A stretch of 64,000 nt of DNA from assembly GCF_033115175.1 (NCBI RefSeq), contig NC_084850.1, positions 109,785,939-109,849,938 on the forward strand. Reading direction: 5' to 3'. The notes under the pieces were generated by a model. It did not search any database. It was not told the DNA's origin and was given only the letters and a program-made list of their open reading frames with translations. This document shows, in pieces, positions 34,305 to 43,726 of this stretch (position 1 is its first letter; every line of letters starts with the position of its first letter). Position numbers and translations under genes: made by a program. This stretch comes from Lepus europaeus. Taxonomy: Eukaryota > Chordata > Mammalia > Lagomorpha > Leporidae.

Positions 34305-34617
34305 CTTTTTTTTTTTTTAATTTGAGAGGCAGCTAGAGAGACATACAGATAGACAAAGTGAGCTCCCATCTGTTGGTTCACTTCCCAAAAGCTTGCAACA
34401 GCCAGGGCTGGCTCAGGACAAAGCCAAGAGCTGGGAACTCAGTGTGAGTCTCCCACTTGGGTGGCAGGGACCCAAATACTTGAGCCATCACCTGCTGCCT
34501 CCCAGGGTGTGCATTAGCAGGAAGCACAAATGGGCAACAGAGCCAGATCTGGAACCCAGGCATTCCAGTAAAGGATGTGGGGCTCCAAGGCGGCATCTTA
34601 ACCTCTGTGCACATCAC
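34305..34617 (-). mobile_element. C-SINE, older subtype
   Basis: Reverse: a T run, CATCTGTTGGTTCACTTCC, GCTTGCAACAGCCAGGGCTG, GCCATCACCTGCTGCCTCC and a CGGCATCTTAACCTCTGTGC end. Confidence 0.85.
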
Positions 34618-35917
34618 TTTGACATCACTCTCCAGAACCATGGGCATAACCTAGAGGTGTGGGTAAGCTGGTGTTCAAGGGTAAGCTGATGGCTGAGCGG
34701 GGAATAGCAATTGGTGCATAAATGCCCCCGCTTCCTCATCCCTTAGGAGACTGATTCTAGGGGTGAATCCTAATTGCCCTGAGCCATAATTTACTCAGTA
34801 ATGAGCATTTATTAACTTCTCTCTCTTCATTATCTCCCTCTCACTTTTCTGTCACCTGTGTTTCTTGAGACCATCTCACAAATAATTGACCTAATACCCA
34901 AGCCCTCATCTCAGTGTCTGTTTTGAGATTCAGACTAACCCAGAGAAGGGAAAGGATTTCTGTTCTTTCCCCATGGAAGGAAAATTCTTCCCTGCAGATC
35001 CGCTGAATTGGCAGAGCCTCTGCAGCCAAAGATCCCGAGCCTTGGCCCCCTGCACTGCAGGCCAGGGTCTGCGATGCGCTTCTCTGCCACATGCCTTCAT
35101 TGTGTTGGATAAACTATGCCTCTGCTTTGCTCGGTATGCTTTCCTTGAAACTTTCCTCAATATATAATTTTAATAAGCCATTTGCATAAACACACAGTAT
35201 TATATTTATGTTTCGATCATGCATATTTTCTCAGGACATATTCTCTATGCCATAAATTGGATCGCTGTGCTAGTTCATGTTACTCATGTTACTAATGAAG
35301 TGGTGAGTCAGGCCTCCTGATCCCCAAATTCACAAACATTGGTCTGCGGTGGCCACACACAACCCTGCTAGGGTCCCCTAGGAGATGAGCAGAGCTGGCC
35401 GGGGAGACCCCCCATGCTTATAACTATTTGGTTCCACACCCCTGTGTGGAATCCCTGGATATAGAGGGCAGCTGGGCCGTGGCAAGCCTCAGAATTCTGT
35501 TGCTCCCCTGGCCCAAGGCCCACACTGACATTCGCACATGTGTCAGCTCTTCTTCTGCCCCATCCAGCTCCTGCTGGGGTTCCTTGGATGGAGGAGGGGC
35601 CTCTCCTATGACATCAGCCACATGAAGGAATCCTCAAAAGGTTGCATCCCAAGGGCAAGGGAAGGTCAAAAAGACTCATTAAGCATGTGCAAAGTCCTCT
35701 AACCTCCAGGTTAGGCACAGTCGAAGGCCACTTGCCCACACTTGGGCCCAATAATGTCTTTGCCCTTGATCTATCTCTGTAAAGTCCTTGCCCTTTCATC
35801 CTCCCCAGAGGATAAAGGGAGGCAAGAGAAGCCTTGAGCTCCCCCTAGAGGTCGCATGTTTCCACTTATTGCTTCATCAAGTGTTGGAAGAGCATGAAGA
35901 ATAAAGATAGTATCTAA
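34618..35917. other. single-copy stretch, no gene recognised
   Basis: Mixed composition, with no SINE or LTR that I can name. Short frames only. The last 14 bases (35903-35916) are the left target-site duplication of the next SINE. Confidence 0.4.
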
Positions 35918-36243
35918 GGGGCCGGCGCTGTGGCACAGCTGGATAAAGCCCTGGCATATATGGGCTCCAGTTCTAGTCCCAGCTACTCCTCTTCTGATCG
36001 AGCTCTCTGCTATGGCCTGGGACAGCAGTAGAAGATGGCCCAAGTCCTTGGGCCTCTACATCCACGTGGGAGACCCGGAAGAAGCTCCTGGCTTCAGATT
36101 GACGCAGCTCCAGCCATTGTGGCCATCTGGGGAGTGAGCCAGTGGATGAAAGACCTTTGACTCTGTCTCTACTTCTCTCTGTAACTCTTTCAAATAAATA
36201 AAAATTTAAAAAAGGAGAGATGTCATCTCCGTGTTTAAAAATA
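35918..36243 (+). mobile_element. C-SINE with an extended tail and 14-bp duplication
   Basis: It starts GGGGCCGGCGCTGTGGCACA; the CTTTCAAATAAATAAAAATT tail is followed by about 32 extra bases (from AAAGGAGAGATGTCATCTCC) before the right duplication. AAAGATAGTATCTA is perfect at 35903-35916 and 36244-36257. The extra bases are therefore part of the inserted unit or a later tail change. Confidence 0.93.
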
Positions 36244-36257
36244 AAAGATAGTATCTA

Positions 36258-36672
36258 TCAGAGAACAGTTATATAGGGGTCACAAATTGATTGTATATAT
36301 ATATAATGTACAACATAATTGCATATCTGATCCTAGCATGATTAAAAATGAAGAATTACCTGTATTGTCAGTGCAATGCTTAAAGTAACAATAGCCAAGA
36401 GTTTTTCAGTAAAGACAACCACATTGTCCCTCTTGAAAAACTATGTATGATTATAAATTGGAAATAAAGTAACATTGATAAGTACTTAGGAAACAACTAA
36501 AAGACAATAGCATATTTCTTATCTCCTACTACTTGGGATACATGTAAATGGGGCATGGATCTTTACCTAGTCACCATCTTGAGTTAAAGATGAACAAAGA
36601 CAGGCATATGTGGACTATGCTACCTCCTGTGCTCACCACAAAGTCAAAAAATACCTCTGTGAAGACACTGCT
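36258..36672. other. AT-rich gap
   Basis: AT-rich with a short TA run near 36293-36304. It may be a diverged LINE 3' region, but I cannot name it. No gene. Confidence 0.3.
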
Positions 36673-37060
36673 GGGGCCAGCGCTGTGGCGTAGCGGGTAA
36701 AGCTGCTGCCTGCAGTGCCGGCATCCCATGTGGGCGCTGGTTCAAGTCCCAGCTGCTCCAGTTCTGATCCAGCTCTCTGGAAGATGGCCCAAGTCCTTGG
36801 ACCCCTGCACCCACGTGGGAGACCTGGAAGAAGCTCCTGGCTCCTGGCTTCGGATCAGCGCAGCTCCAGTCATTGTGGCCAACTGGGGAGTGAACCAGCA
36901 GATAGAAGACCTCTCTCTCTGTCTCTGCCTCTCCTTCTCTCTCTCTCTCTCTCCCTCTGCCTCTCCTTCTCTCTCTCTCCCTCTGCCTCTCCTTCTCTCC
37001 TTGTGTAACTATGACTTTCAAGTAAAACAAATAAATCTTTATTTAAAAAAAAAACAAACA
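36673..37060 (+). mobile_element. C-SINE with expanded CT tract and internal deletion
   Basis: The head GGGGCCAGCGCTGTGGCGTA has good A- and B-box words (TGGCGTAGCGG near 36685; GGTTCAAGTCC at 36739-36749). About 20 bases are missing where CCAGCTCTCTGG joins AAGATGGCCC. The CT region (36911-37005) is built from repeats of CCCTCTGCCTCTCCTTCTCT. Flanks GAAGACACTGC and GAAAACACTGC differ at one base. Confidence 0.93.
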
Positions 37061-38046
37061 GAAAACACTGCAGCCACAGAAAGAAACCTTGGGTACTCGT
37101 CCTGTTTCTAGTGGGTAAAAATGATCTTGATAGCAAGAATCTTCACAACCTACAAGGCCTGTAACACCATCCAACCTGAGCTGTAGACGTCTGAATGTCA
37201 AGTTTCAACTCAAGCACTGTAGAGTTGAGTGATCACACCAGAAATCCCTTCACGGGGATGTGGAGCTGACAGTCATGCTTCTGTGTCTCACAGGATGGCT
37301 GCTGAGTATCCGCTGCGACAATGACAATGCGTACAACTGGAAATTGTGACTCGCTTGTGCCCATCAATGAATGAGTCCTTTCTCCTAGAGCTGCTGGGAG
37401 ACCTACACTTAGGAACACTGGTTTGAAAGCGGAGGGGAGGGTGATTGAATAGAAGGCATGCTTTCCTTCTTAGCTTGAGGTATTTGCCCTTTGGGAAAAT
37501 TCTAATGTAGGCTGCTCTAGATGGATAATAGGTAAAGAAGATATGGAATTGATAAAGGAACAGATGAAAGGTAAACTGGAAGGTCATATGGACATAACTG
37601 CTTCTTTTGCACACACACCTAACACAGTTGATTGCTCTTAAATATTTATTTCATTATTTGCTATTTCTTCAATGTTTGTTTTCCCAGTTCATAGAGCTGG
37701 AAAGACAATCCCCAAAGGAGAGTCCTTGTGTTTTCTCAAAGAGAAATCAAGGTAGCCTGGATAATGGTTTGTGCTAGACATGGGTGGAACAAGCTTTCAG
37801 CTTGGGGCTGGGGATGGTGCCCAGCTTCTGGACGGAGAACAAAGAGGGGACCTCAGAGGACAGCACCTCCAGCAGGACACGTTTCTCTGCATTGCTGGAG
37901 TGGTGGGGGAGGCTCTAGACACCAGAGCAAAGGGATGGGTAAGAGGGGGACTGACAATGACTTCTCTAGGTGAGCCGCAGAGGGGCTCCGTCAAGTTCAC
38001 AAGTATACCAGCACACACCCCGGAAGCCTTAAGAATGAGTTCTGGG
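37061..38046. other. unassigned stretch
   Basis: No nameable repeat or gene. Its last 16 bases are the left target-site duplication of the next SINE. Confidence 0.35.
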
Positions 38047-38386
38047 GGCCGACACCGTGGCTCAACAGGCTAATCCTCTGCCTAGCGGCGCCAGCACACC
38101 GGGTTCTAGTCCCGGTCGGGGCGCCAGATTCTGTCCCGGTTGCCCCTCTTCCAGGCCAGCTCTCTGCTATGGCCCAGGAAGGCAGTGGAGGATGGCCCAA
38201 GTGCTTGGGCCCTGCACCTGCATGGGAGACCAGGAGAAGCACCTGGCTTTGGATCAGCGAGATGCGCCAGCCGCAGCGGCCATTGGAGGGTGAACCAACG
38301 GCAAAAGGAAGACCTTTCTCTCTGTCTCTCTCTCTCTCTCACTGTCCACTCTGCCTGTCAAAAAAAAAAAAAAAAAAAAAAAAAAA
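38047..38386 (+). mobile_element. young C-SINE with A28 tail
   Basis: The head contains GGCCGACACCGTGGCTCAAC and the B-box-like GGTTCTAGTCC (38102-38112). It ends CTGCCTGTC followed by about 28 uninterrupted A. The direct repeat AGAATGAGTTCTGG flanks it (within 38031-38046 and 38387-38401). The purest and longest A tail in the window; probably its youngest insertion. Confidence 0.97.
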
Positions 38387-39418
38387 AGAATGAGTTCTGG
38401 GAAGAGAAGAGCCCAGACAAACCCAGTCCCACACCAGATAGATGCCAGAATCTAGGAGATCAGCACTCAGGACGTGTCTCCTGGGACCAGAGTGGTGTGT
38501 TCAGAAGAACACTGGAGGCAGCAACGTCCCCTGATACTGGGAACTGTTTGCTGCCGATCGACAATGGGGCTGGAAAAGTGCTTCTCATTTCCTGACACCA
38601 GACTGGAGGGGCTTCAAAGGCGGTGGAAGAAGAGGACGTGGAGGTAGCAGGTGTGCACAGAAGGGGCTTTACTCTAGAGGGGAAGCGGGGGTGGGGCAGT
38701 GTGTGGTAGCTGGAGGGGTGTGCGCACCAGGCAGGCTTTATGTATTTTTCAGGCGGGTATGACAGCATGTTTACATGCAAGGGAAATGATCTAGCGGAAA
38801 CAGAAACTTGGAAGGAGCAGGGGAGAGAGGGAGGGTGGGGATAACTGCAGGAGTAGAGCCTTGGATAAGCAACAGGAGGGGATCCAGTTCACCCTTGGAG
38901 GAGTTGGCCTTGGATACAAGGACACCACGCTTTACTGGGAGTCTTTGAGTTGAGATAAATGCAGGCAGGTGGGCAGATGAGGCTGTGGAAGAGGGCAAAG
39001 TTCTCTCCTGAGTCCTTCTCTTTCGGGCAAATAAGAAAGACGGTCATCAGCTGAGAAGGAGGAAGAGGGAGGAGTTACTGGGGGTTTGAGGAAAGGGGGA
39101 GGAGTCTGAAAGCCTCATCTCAGAGAGGAGGGAGGTGTATCAGCCGGGAAAACGGGCCATGACTGCCCGGCTGCACTGAGGGCCCACTTGAAACGTCACC
39201 ATACGTTTCAAGGGAGTGCAGTCAGCAAGGCTGGCTGTTTCTCACCGGGCACCTGTGGCTGCTGAGGAGCTGGGCTAGCTGGGCCAGAAGGCGCAGCTGG
39301 TCAGAATGAAATAAGGCTGAGCTTGCCTATGAAGGGGAAGGGAGACCACGGGCTTGAGAGAATGCACAAGGAGTTGACTGTGTACAAGCCACAGTTCTGG
39401 GAATGGACTCTGGACTCT

Positions 39419-39734
39419 TTTTTTCAAACTAAAGATCGATTTTATTTTATTTGGAAAAGAGAGAGAGGAGAGATCACCCATCCGCTGGGTCATTTGCTAA
39501 ATGGCCACAACGGCCATGGGCCAGGCCAATGCCAGGAGCCAGCAGCTGCTCCTGGGTCTCCCATGTGGGTGCAGGGGCCCAAGTACTTGGGCCATTTTCC
39601 GCTGCTTCCCCAAGCACATTAGCAGAGAGCTGAATTTTCAAGAGAAGCAGCAGAGACTAGAACAGATGCTCTCATATGGGATGCTGGAGTCACAGGCAGT
39701 GGCTTAACCCACAGTACTGCAGCACCAGACCCTG
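39419..39734 (-). mobile_element. C-SINE inside L2
   Basis: Reverse: ATCCGCTGGGTCATTTGC, AATGGCCACAACGGCCATGG, AGGGGCCCAAGTACTTGGGC and a GCACCAGACCCTG end. Flanking GGACTCTT and GAACTCTT may be the target-site duplication. Confidence 0.9.
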
Positions 39735-40104
39735 TACCGTGAACTCTTGAGGAGGAAAGGAGAAGAGGTATGAAGGGCAGAAGGTGAGAAGTAGTGGAAA
39801 GGACTAGGAGACCTAACAGGGCCCAAGACTGATTGGAGTCAGAAATGGAATTATGGGAAGCTGGAAAGTAAGCTTTGGGAATGGAGCGGTTCTTGGCAAT
39901 GGGTGGCTGAGATGGAGAAAGTAGAAATCACTGGAAGTGAGGATGTCAAACGCCTGGGAGGTCAGAATGTTGGCAGGGCTGTCCATGCATATGTTAAAGT
40001 GGCCAAGGGTTAAGAGAGTGGTAGTGGAGGAGGGAAGGACAGTGCTCCAGGTGGTAAAATCTATGAAAAGTAGTGGTGCAGTACAGTGGGAAGATTGAAG
40101 ATGT

Positions 40105-40555
40105 TTGCTGCAAGGAGCCCATGATGACCATGAGAATGCCTCTCCCAGCCTTCAGACTGTTGAGAGCATCATTGACCGAGACTCAGCCCCCTGCATTCCG
40201 AAATCCATCGCTGTGTTGAAACCATGCCCTCGAGTACTGCTTATAGCCCATGAGCGGGTGCAGACAAGACACCAAGGCAAGCACCTTCATGGGAAGTCCG
40301 GGGCTCCTCTGGATTGCAGTTTGGGCTTGAGGAGATGCCTTGTCAGTTTTGCCAGAGCTTTCTTAGACTCGCACTGAACTCCAAGACTTTTTCTAATCAG
40401 CCACCCTTCCTTCGGCTGAATTGGGCCTGCGTGGTGCACTTCTGGCTCTCGTGGCCTTCTCCAGCTGCCTGTCTATATTTCTCCCCTGCCAGAGGGTTTT
40501 GTAATCAACCTCTCGCATGTCTTGGTGTCGGACTCTCAGATGACCTGAGCTAAGT
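40105..40555. other. unnamed block interrupting the L2
   Basis: This block does not read as L2, while L2-like text lies on both sides. Its composition (CCTCTCCCAGCCTTCAGAC near the start, CCCTGCCAGAGGGTTTTG and CTTGGTGTCGGACTCTCAG near the end) recalls an LTR, but I cannot name a family. Confidence 0.35.
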
Positions 40556-40760
40556 AGCAGAGAGAGGAAATGGGAAGTGTGGGCTGTGAGGATGGCTTCC
40601 AAGGAGCTGGGTGCTATGGGGAGTGGGAGGGGGAACCACATTCTGCCAGTAGCAATGAGGACTAAGGACAGTGTTTACCCCTCCTCCAGGCCCAGGGATG
40701 GGGTGGGACTACACCACTCTTTGCAAGGGTGAGGGGGAGGTAGCATCCTCAGGATCTAAA

Positions 40761-41063
40761 CAGGATTCAGGGAGAGAAAAGTGAAGGGAATGTTCTGGCA
40801 ATCCCTGACCTGGCCACCTAGCCTGATGCCAACACTGTCCCCTACGGGATGCGGTAACCAAAATTCACACAAGTGGCAGACAACAACAGATACAGTTGGT
40901 AACCTAATTCACAGCCCAGTAAACCACCTCCACTCTTCCTGGAGCTTGTCAGTCTGATGAGCCCAGCTATCACCAGCCAGTCAGCCGCAATAAGAGATGT
41001 TGCTTTTCTAGCACAGACCAGAAACATCCTCAGTCTTTTGGCCTTAAAAGAGCTACCCTATAA
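40761..41063. other. unassigned gap
   Basis: No gene or nameable repeat. Confidence 0.3.
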
Positions 41064-41382
41064 GGGGCCAGTGCTGTAGCATAACCACTTAACCTGCTGC
41101 AGCCCCAGCTGCTCTACCTCCAATCCAGTTCCCTGCTAATGCACCTGGGAAGGCAATGGAAGATGGCCCAAATACTTGAGCCCCTTCCACCCACATGGGA
41201 GACCCAGATGGAGTTCCAGGCTGTTGGATTTGGCCTGGACCAAACCACTGGCTTTAGCCTGGACCAGCCCTGATGTTGAGGCCACTTGAGGAGTGAGCCA
41301 GCATACAGAAATTCTCTTTCTCTGTCTCTCACTTTCTCTCTGTCACTCTGCCTTTCAAATACATAAAATAAATCTTAAAAAA
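41064..41382 (+). mobile_element. C-SINE with 5' deletion and internal duplication
   Basis: The head GGGGCCAGTGCTGTAGCATA jumps early to AACCTGCTGCAGCCCCAGC, so much of the tRNA-like region is missing. A GCCTGGACCA-containing segment occurs twice (near 41233 and 41257). The tail is CTTTCAAATACATAAAATAA. Confidence 0.88.
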
Positions 41383-41978
41383 GACCTCCCCTATCTCCCT
41401 TTCCTTGTACCTCATTCCCTAGAGCCTAGACTGTGTCTGATCCAATTATTCACTTAGCAAGGATACCTCTCTATGAAGAGATCCAAACTTGACGCTCACT
41501 TTATTTTATTGTTATTTTGAAGTTTATAAAAGAGTTTGAGAACAAGCAAGCATGTGGATGAGGATCTGTGAGCCCCAGAGGACAGAGCTGAAGGGTCCAG
41601 ATGGTGGTTCAAAAGGAGGGATTGGGAGCTTGCATGAACTTGGAGAACGTTCAGAGCTATTTGGGGAGCAGGGCCACGGGGATGAGAAACCTGGAGAGAC
41701 AGGACAGCTGGTGGTGGCCAAGCTGAGTGGGGATTTAGGGTATGATGGGTGGGGCCCACGGTCTTTGGGGAAGGAGTGGATGGCCAAGTGTGACTGTGAC
41801 CCTTTCTTGCATCATATGTGGACACGTGATAGCAGATCAGTTGGTGAGTGCTAGGATCCCACAGAGCTCTGTGAATCTCTTCTCAAGGCCAGTGGAGGGG
41901 CAGCCCTGCCTAGAACATGCTGAGTTCTGTAGGTCTTGCCCATTTACTGAGCTCCGCAAACTCTCATTATGTATCAGT
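41383..41978. other. unassigned stretch
   Basis: No named repeat; frames of about 100 codons overlap on opposite strands and match nothing I know. It borders the MITE pair and may in part be old L2. Confidence 0.3.
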
Positions 41979-42060
41979 GAGGCCACTTACAAAAGTTCAG
42001 GGAAATGGAATTAAAAGATAAATTTATTTTGGCATAAAAATTTTTCAAAATTCATGCATA
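41979..42060 (+). mobile_element. mariner-like MITE, left half
   Basis: GAGGCCACTTACAAAAGTTC, then GGAATTAAAAGATAAATTTA, AATTCATGCATATG. This is the left half of the same family as 23849 and 56546. It stops where a second, inverted copy begins. Confidence 0.65.
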
Positions 42061-42536
42061 TGAGAGGTCTTCAAAAAGTTCATGGAAATTCATATGATAA
42101 AGAAACTAGGTATGGATTTTAAAATATTTGCACTAAAATTAACTTGTCTTAAAAATTTTTAAAGATTTATTTATTTTGTTTGAAAGGCATAGACACAGAG
42201 GGAGAGACATGGAAAGTGAGAGAGAGAGATCTTTCATCCACCGGTTCACTCCCCAAATGACTGGGGCTGAGCCAGGTAGATACCGGAAGCCTGGAGCTCC
42301 ATCCGGGTTTCCCACGTGGGTGCAGGGGCCCAAGCACTCAGGCTATTTCCTCTGCTTTCCCAGGTGCATTAGCAGGAAGTTGGATTGGGAGTGGAGCAGC
42401 TGGGACTCAAATTGGCACTCAAATGGGCTGCCAGCATCACAAGCAGTGACTCACCCAGCTGCGCTACACCACCAGCCCCAAATTAACTTATCTTTTAATT
42501 CCGTATTTGCCTTGAACTTTTTGAATGCCCTTATAC
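42061..42536 (-). mobile_element. mariner-like MITE, inverted, split by a SINE
   Basis: GAGAGGTCTTCAAAAAGTTC at the left, and after the SINE TTATCTTTTAATTCCG and TTGAACTTTTTGAATGCCC at the right. Read on the minus strand it matches the family. The C-SINE at 42151-42479 sits inside, flanked by its own duplication. Confidence 0.7.
42151..42479 (-). mobile_element. C-SINE inside a MITE
   Basis: Reverse, full length: CATCCACCGGTTCACTCCCC, AGGGGCCCAAGCACTCAGGC and a GCTACACCACCAGCCCC end. AAATTAACTTGTCTT (42136-42150) and AAATTAACTTATCTT (42480-42494) form a target-site duplication with one mismatch. Confidence 0.95.
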
Positions 42537-42640
42537 TATGTGACAGGCGCTGTGCTAATTGCTTAGGGACACATTGGTAAAGAAGACATCACCTAACCTT
42601 TAAGGACCTTAAAATTCTGAGAGAACAACACAGAAAAGTG
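42537..42640 (-). mobile_element. L2 LINE fragment, minus strand
   Basis: CTATGTGACAGGCGCTGTGC and CATTGGTAAAGAAGACATC follow antisense L2. Confidence 0.6.
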
Positions 42641-43000
42641 GTTTTTTTTTTCTTTTTAAACCATAAGCTATGATTTACCAAAAAAGTCAGCTATTATAAC
42701 AGACCTCTTGGGGGGCGTGAACAGACACAGGCATGAGGGCTCTTAACCTAACCTTGGGGCCTCTGACCATTGAGGTCGCAGGAGTATCTGTAATGTCAGT
42801 CCCTGTGACTTTGCCAGCATTGCTTGCTGCCAGCCCTCCCTGTCACCTTTGTTCTCAAATGTGAACCTATCTGCCTATTGTCACTGTTGTACTTTCTGAA
42901 GCTCACTGCCTGCAGGCCTAGATGCCCTCCCACTGCTTGCTGCTTGCACCTGCAAATATGGCCGCCGACAATTGCCCCCATGCTATACATGCATGCCTAC
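42641..43000. other. unassigned gap
   Basis: No nameable repeat or gene. Confidence 0.3.
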
Positions 43001-43346
43001 TGTGGGCTGAATGTTTGTGTCCCCTCAGTCCCCCAATGCCTATGTTGAAATCTAATCCCCAATGTGGTGGTATTAAGAGGTGGGGCCTTTGGGAGGTGAT
43101 TAGACTGTGAGAGCTGAGCTTTCATAAAAGGGATTAATGCCCTTATAAAAGAAGCCCAAGGGAACTCATTCTTCCTTTCTGCCATATGAGGGTACAACAA
43201 GAAGGCACTATCTATGAAGAAAGGGTCCTCACCAGCTGCCAAAGCTACCTTGATCTTGCACTTCCCAGTCTCTAGAACTGTGAGAAATAAATTCTGTCCT
43301 TTATTAGCCAAGCAGTTGGTTGATGTTCTTTGTTACAGCAGATCAT
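43001..43346 (+). mobile_element. MLT1A-type MaLR LTR, near complete
   Basis: Sense words run the full length: TGTGGGCTGAATGTTTGTG, ATCTAATCCCCAATGTGGTG, GGTGGGGCCTTTGGGAGG, GGGATTAATGCCCTTATAAA, AGAACTGTGAGAAATAAATT and TTCTTTGTTACAGCAGA. A solitary LTR; no retroviral genes adjoin it. Confidence 0.92.
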
Positions 43347-43360
43347 GTCCCCTCATTAAT

Positions 43361-43726
43361 AGGGAGACTATTCCCCCTCCCCTTGACCCTGGACTTGCCT
43401 GTGACTTGCTTTGCCCACCAGAATGTGGCGAAAGTGATGCTGTGCCAGCTCCAGGCCCAGGCTTTCATTTTCTTGCTACCTTGGCTCCCTATGTAGAGAA
43501 GTCAGGCCATCCATTGAGTCAGAGAGGCTACAGCAAAGGTCCCTGTGGGGGAAGCCTGAGGTGATGAATCTCATAGCCAGAACCAAGGCTGCAGACATGT
43601 GACTGATGCTACCTTGGAGTTTTCAGGCCCCTGGCAGGGGCTTGGATCCACATGAGCCCGCCTGGCCCATGCCATGTGGAGCGGAGACAAGCCATCCTCC
43701 CAAGTCTTCTCTGCAGATAAACGCAC
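43361..43726 (+). mobile_element. MLT1-type MaLR LTR, second copy
   Basis: It starts about 15 bases after the first LTR: GACTATTCCCCCTCCCCTTG, GCCTGTGACTTGCTTTGCCC, AGAATGTGGCGAAAGTGATG, TGCCAGCTCCAGGCCCAGGC, and ends GGAGCGGAGACAAGCC. It is a different MLT1 subtype from its neighbour, so the two are separate insertions and not one provirus. Confidence 0.8.

Larger units (their letters stand above)
38600..40760 (-). mobile_element. long L2 LINE, minus strand, interrupted
   Basis: Antisense L2 words spread over 2 kb: GTGTGTGGTAGCTGGAGGGG, ACAGCATGTTTACATGCAAG, GCAGGCAGGTGGGCAGATG, ACTGAGGGCCCACTTGAAAC, CATGCATATGTTAAAGTGGC and TTTACCCCTCCTCCAGGCCC. They follow the order of L2 ORF2 read backwards. 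A C-SINE (39419-39734) and a foreign block (about 40105-40555) interrupt it. No coding frame is left. Confidence 0.6.

Noticed and set aside
36644..37136. Arg-Glu-rich frames that look like SR-type proteins
   Set aside because: They are translations of the CT/GA tract of a C-SINE.
43001..43726. An endogenous provirus with paired LTRs
   Set aside because: The two LTRs are different subtypes about 15 bases apart with no internal region between them.
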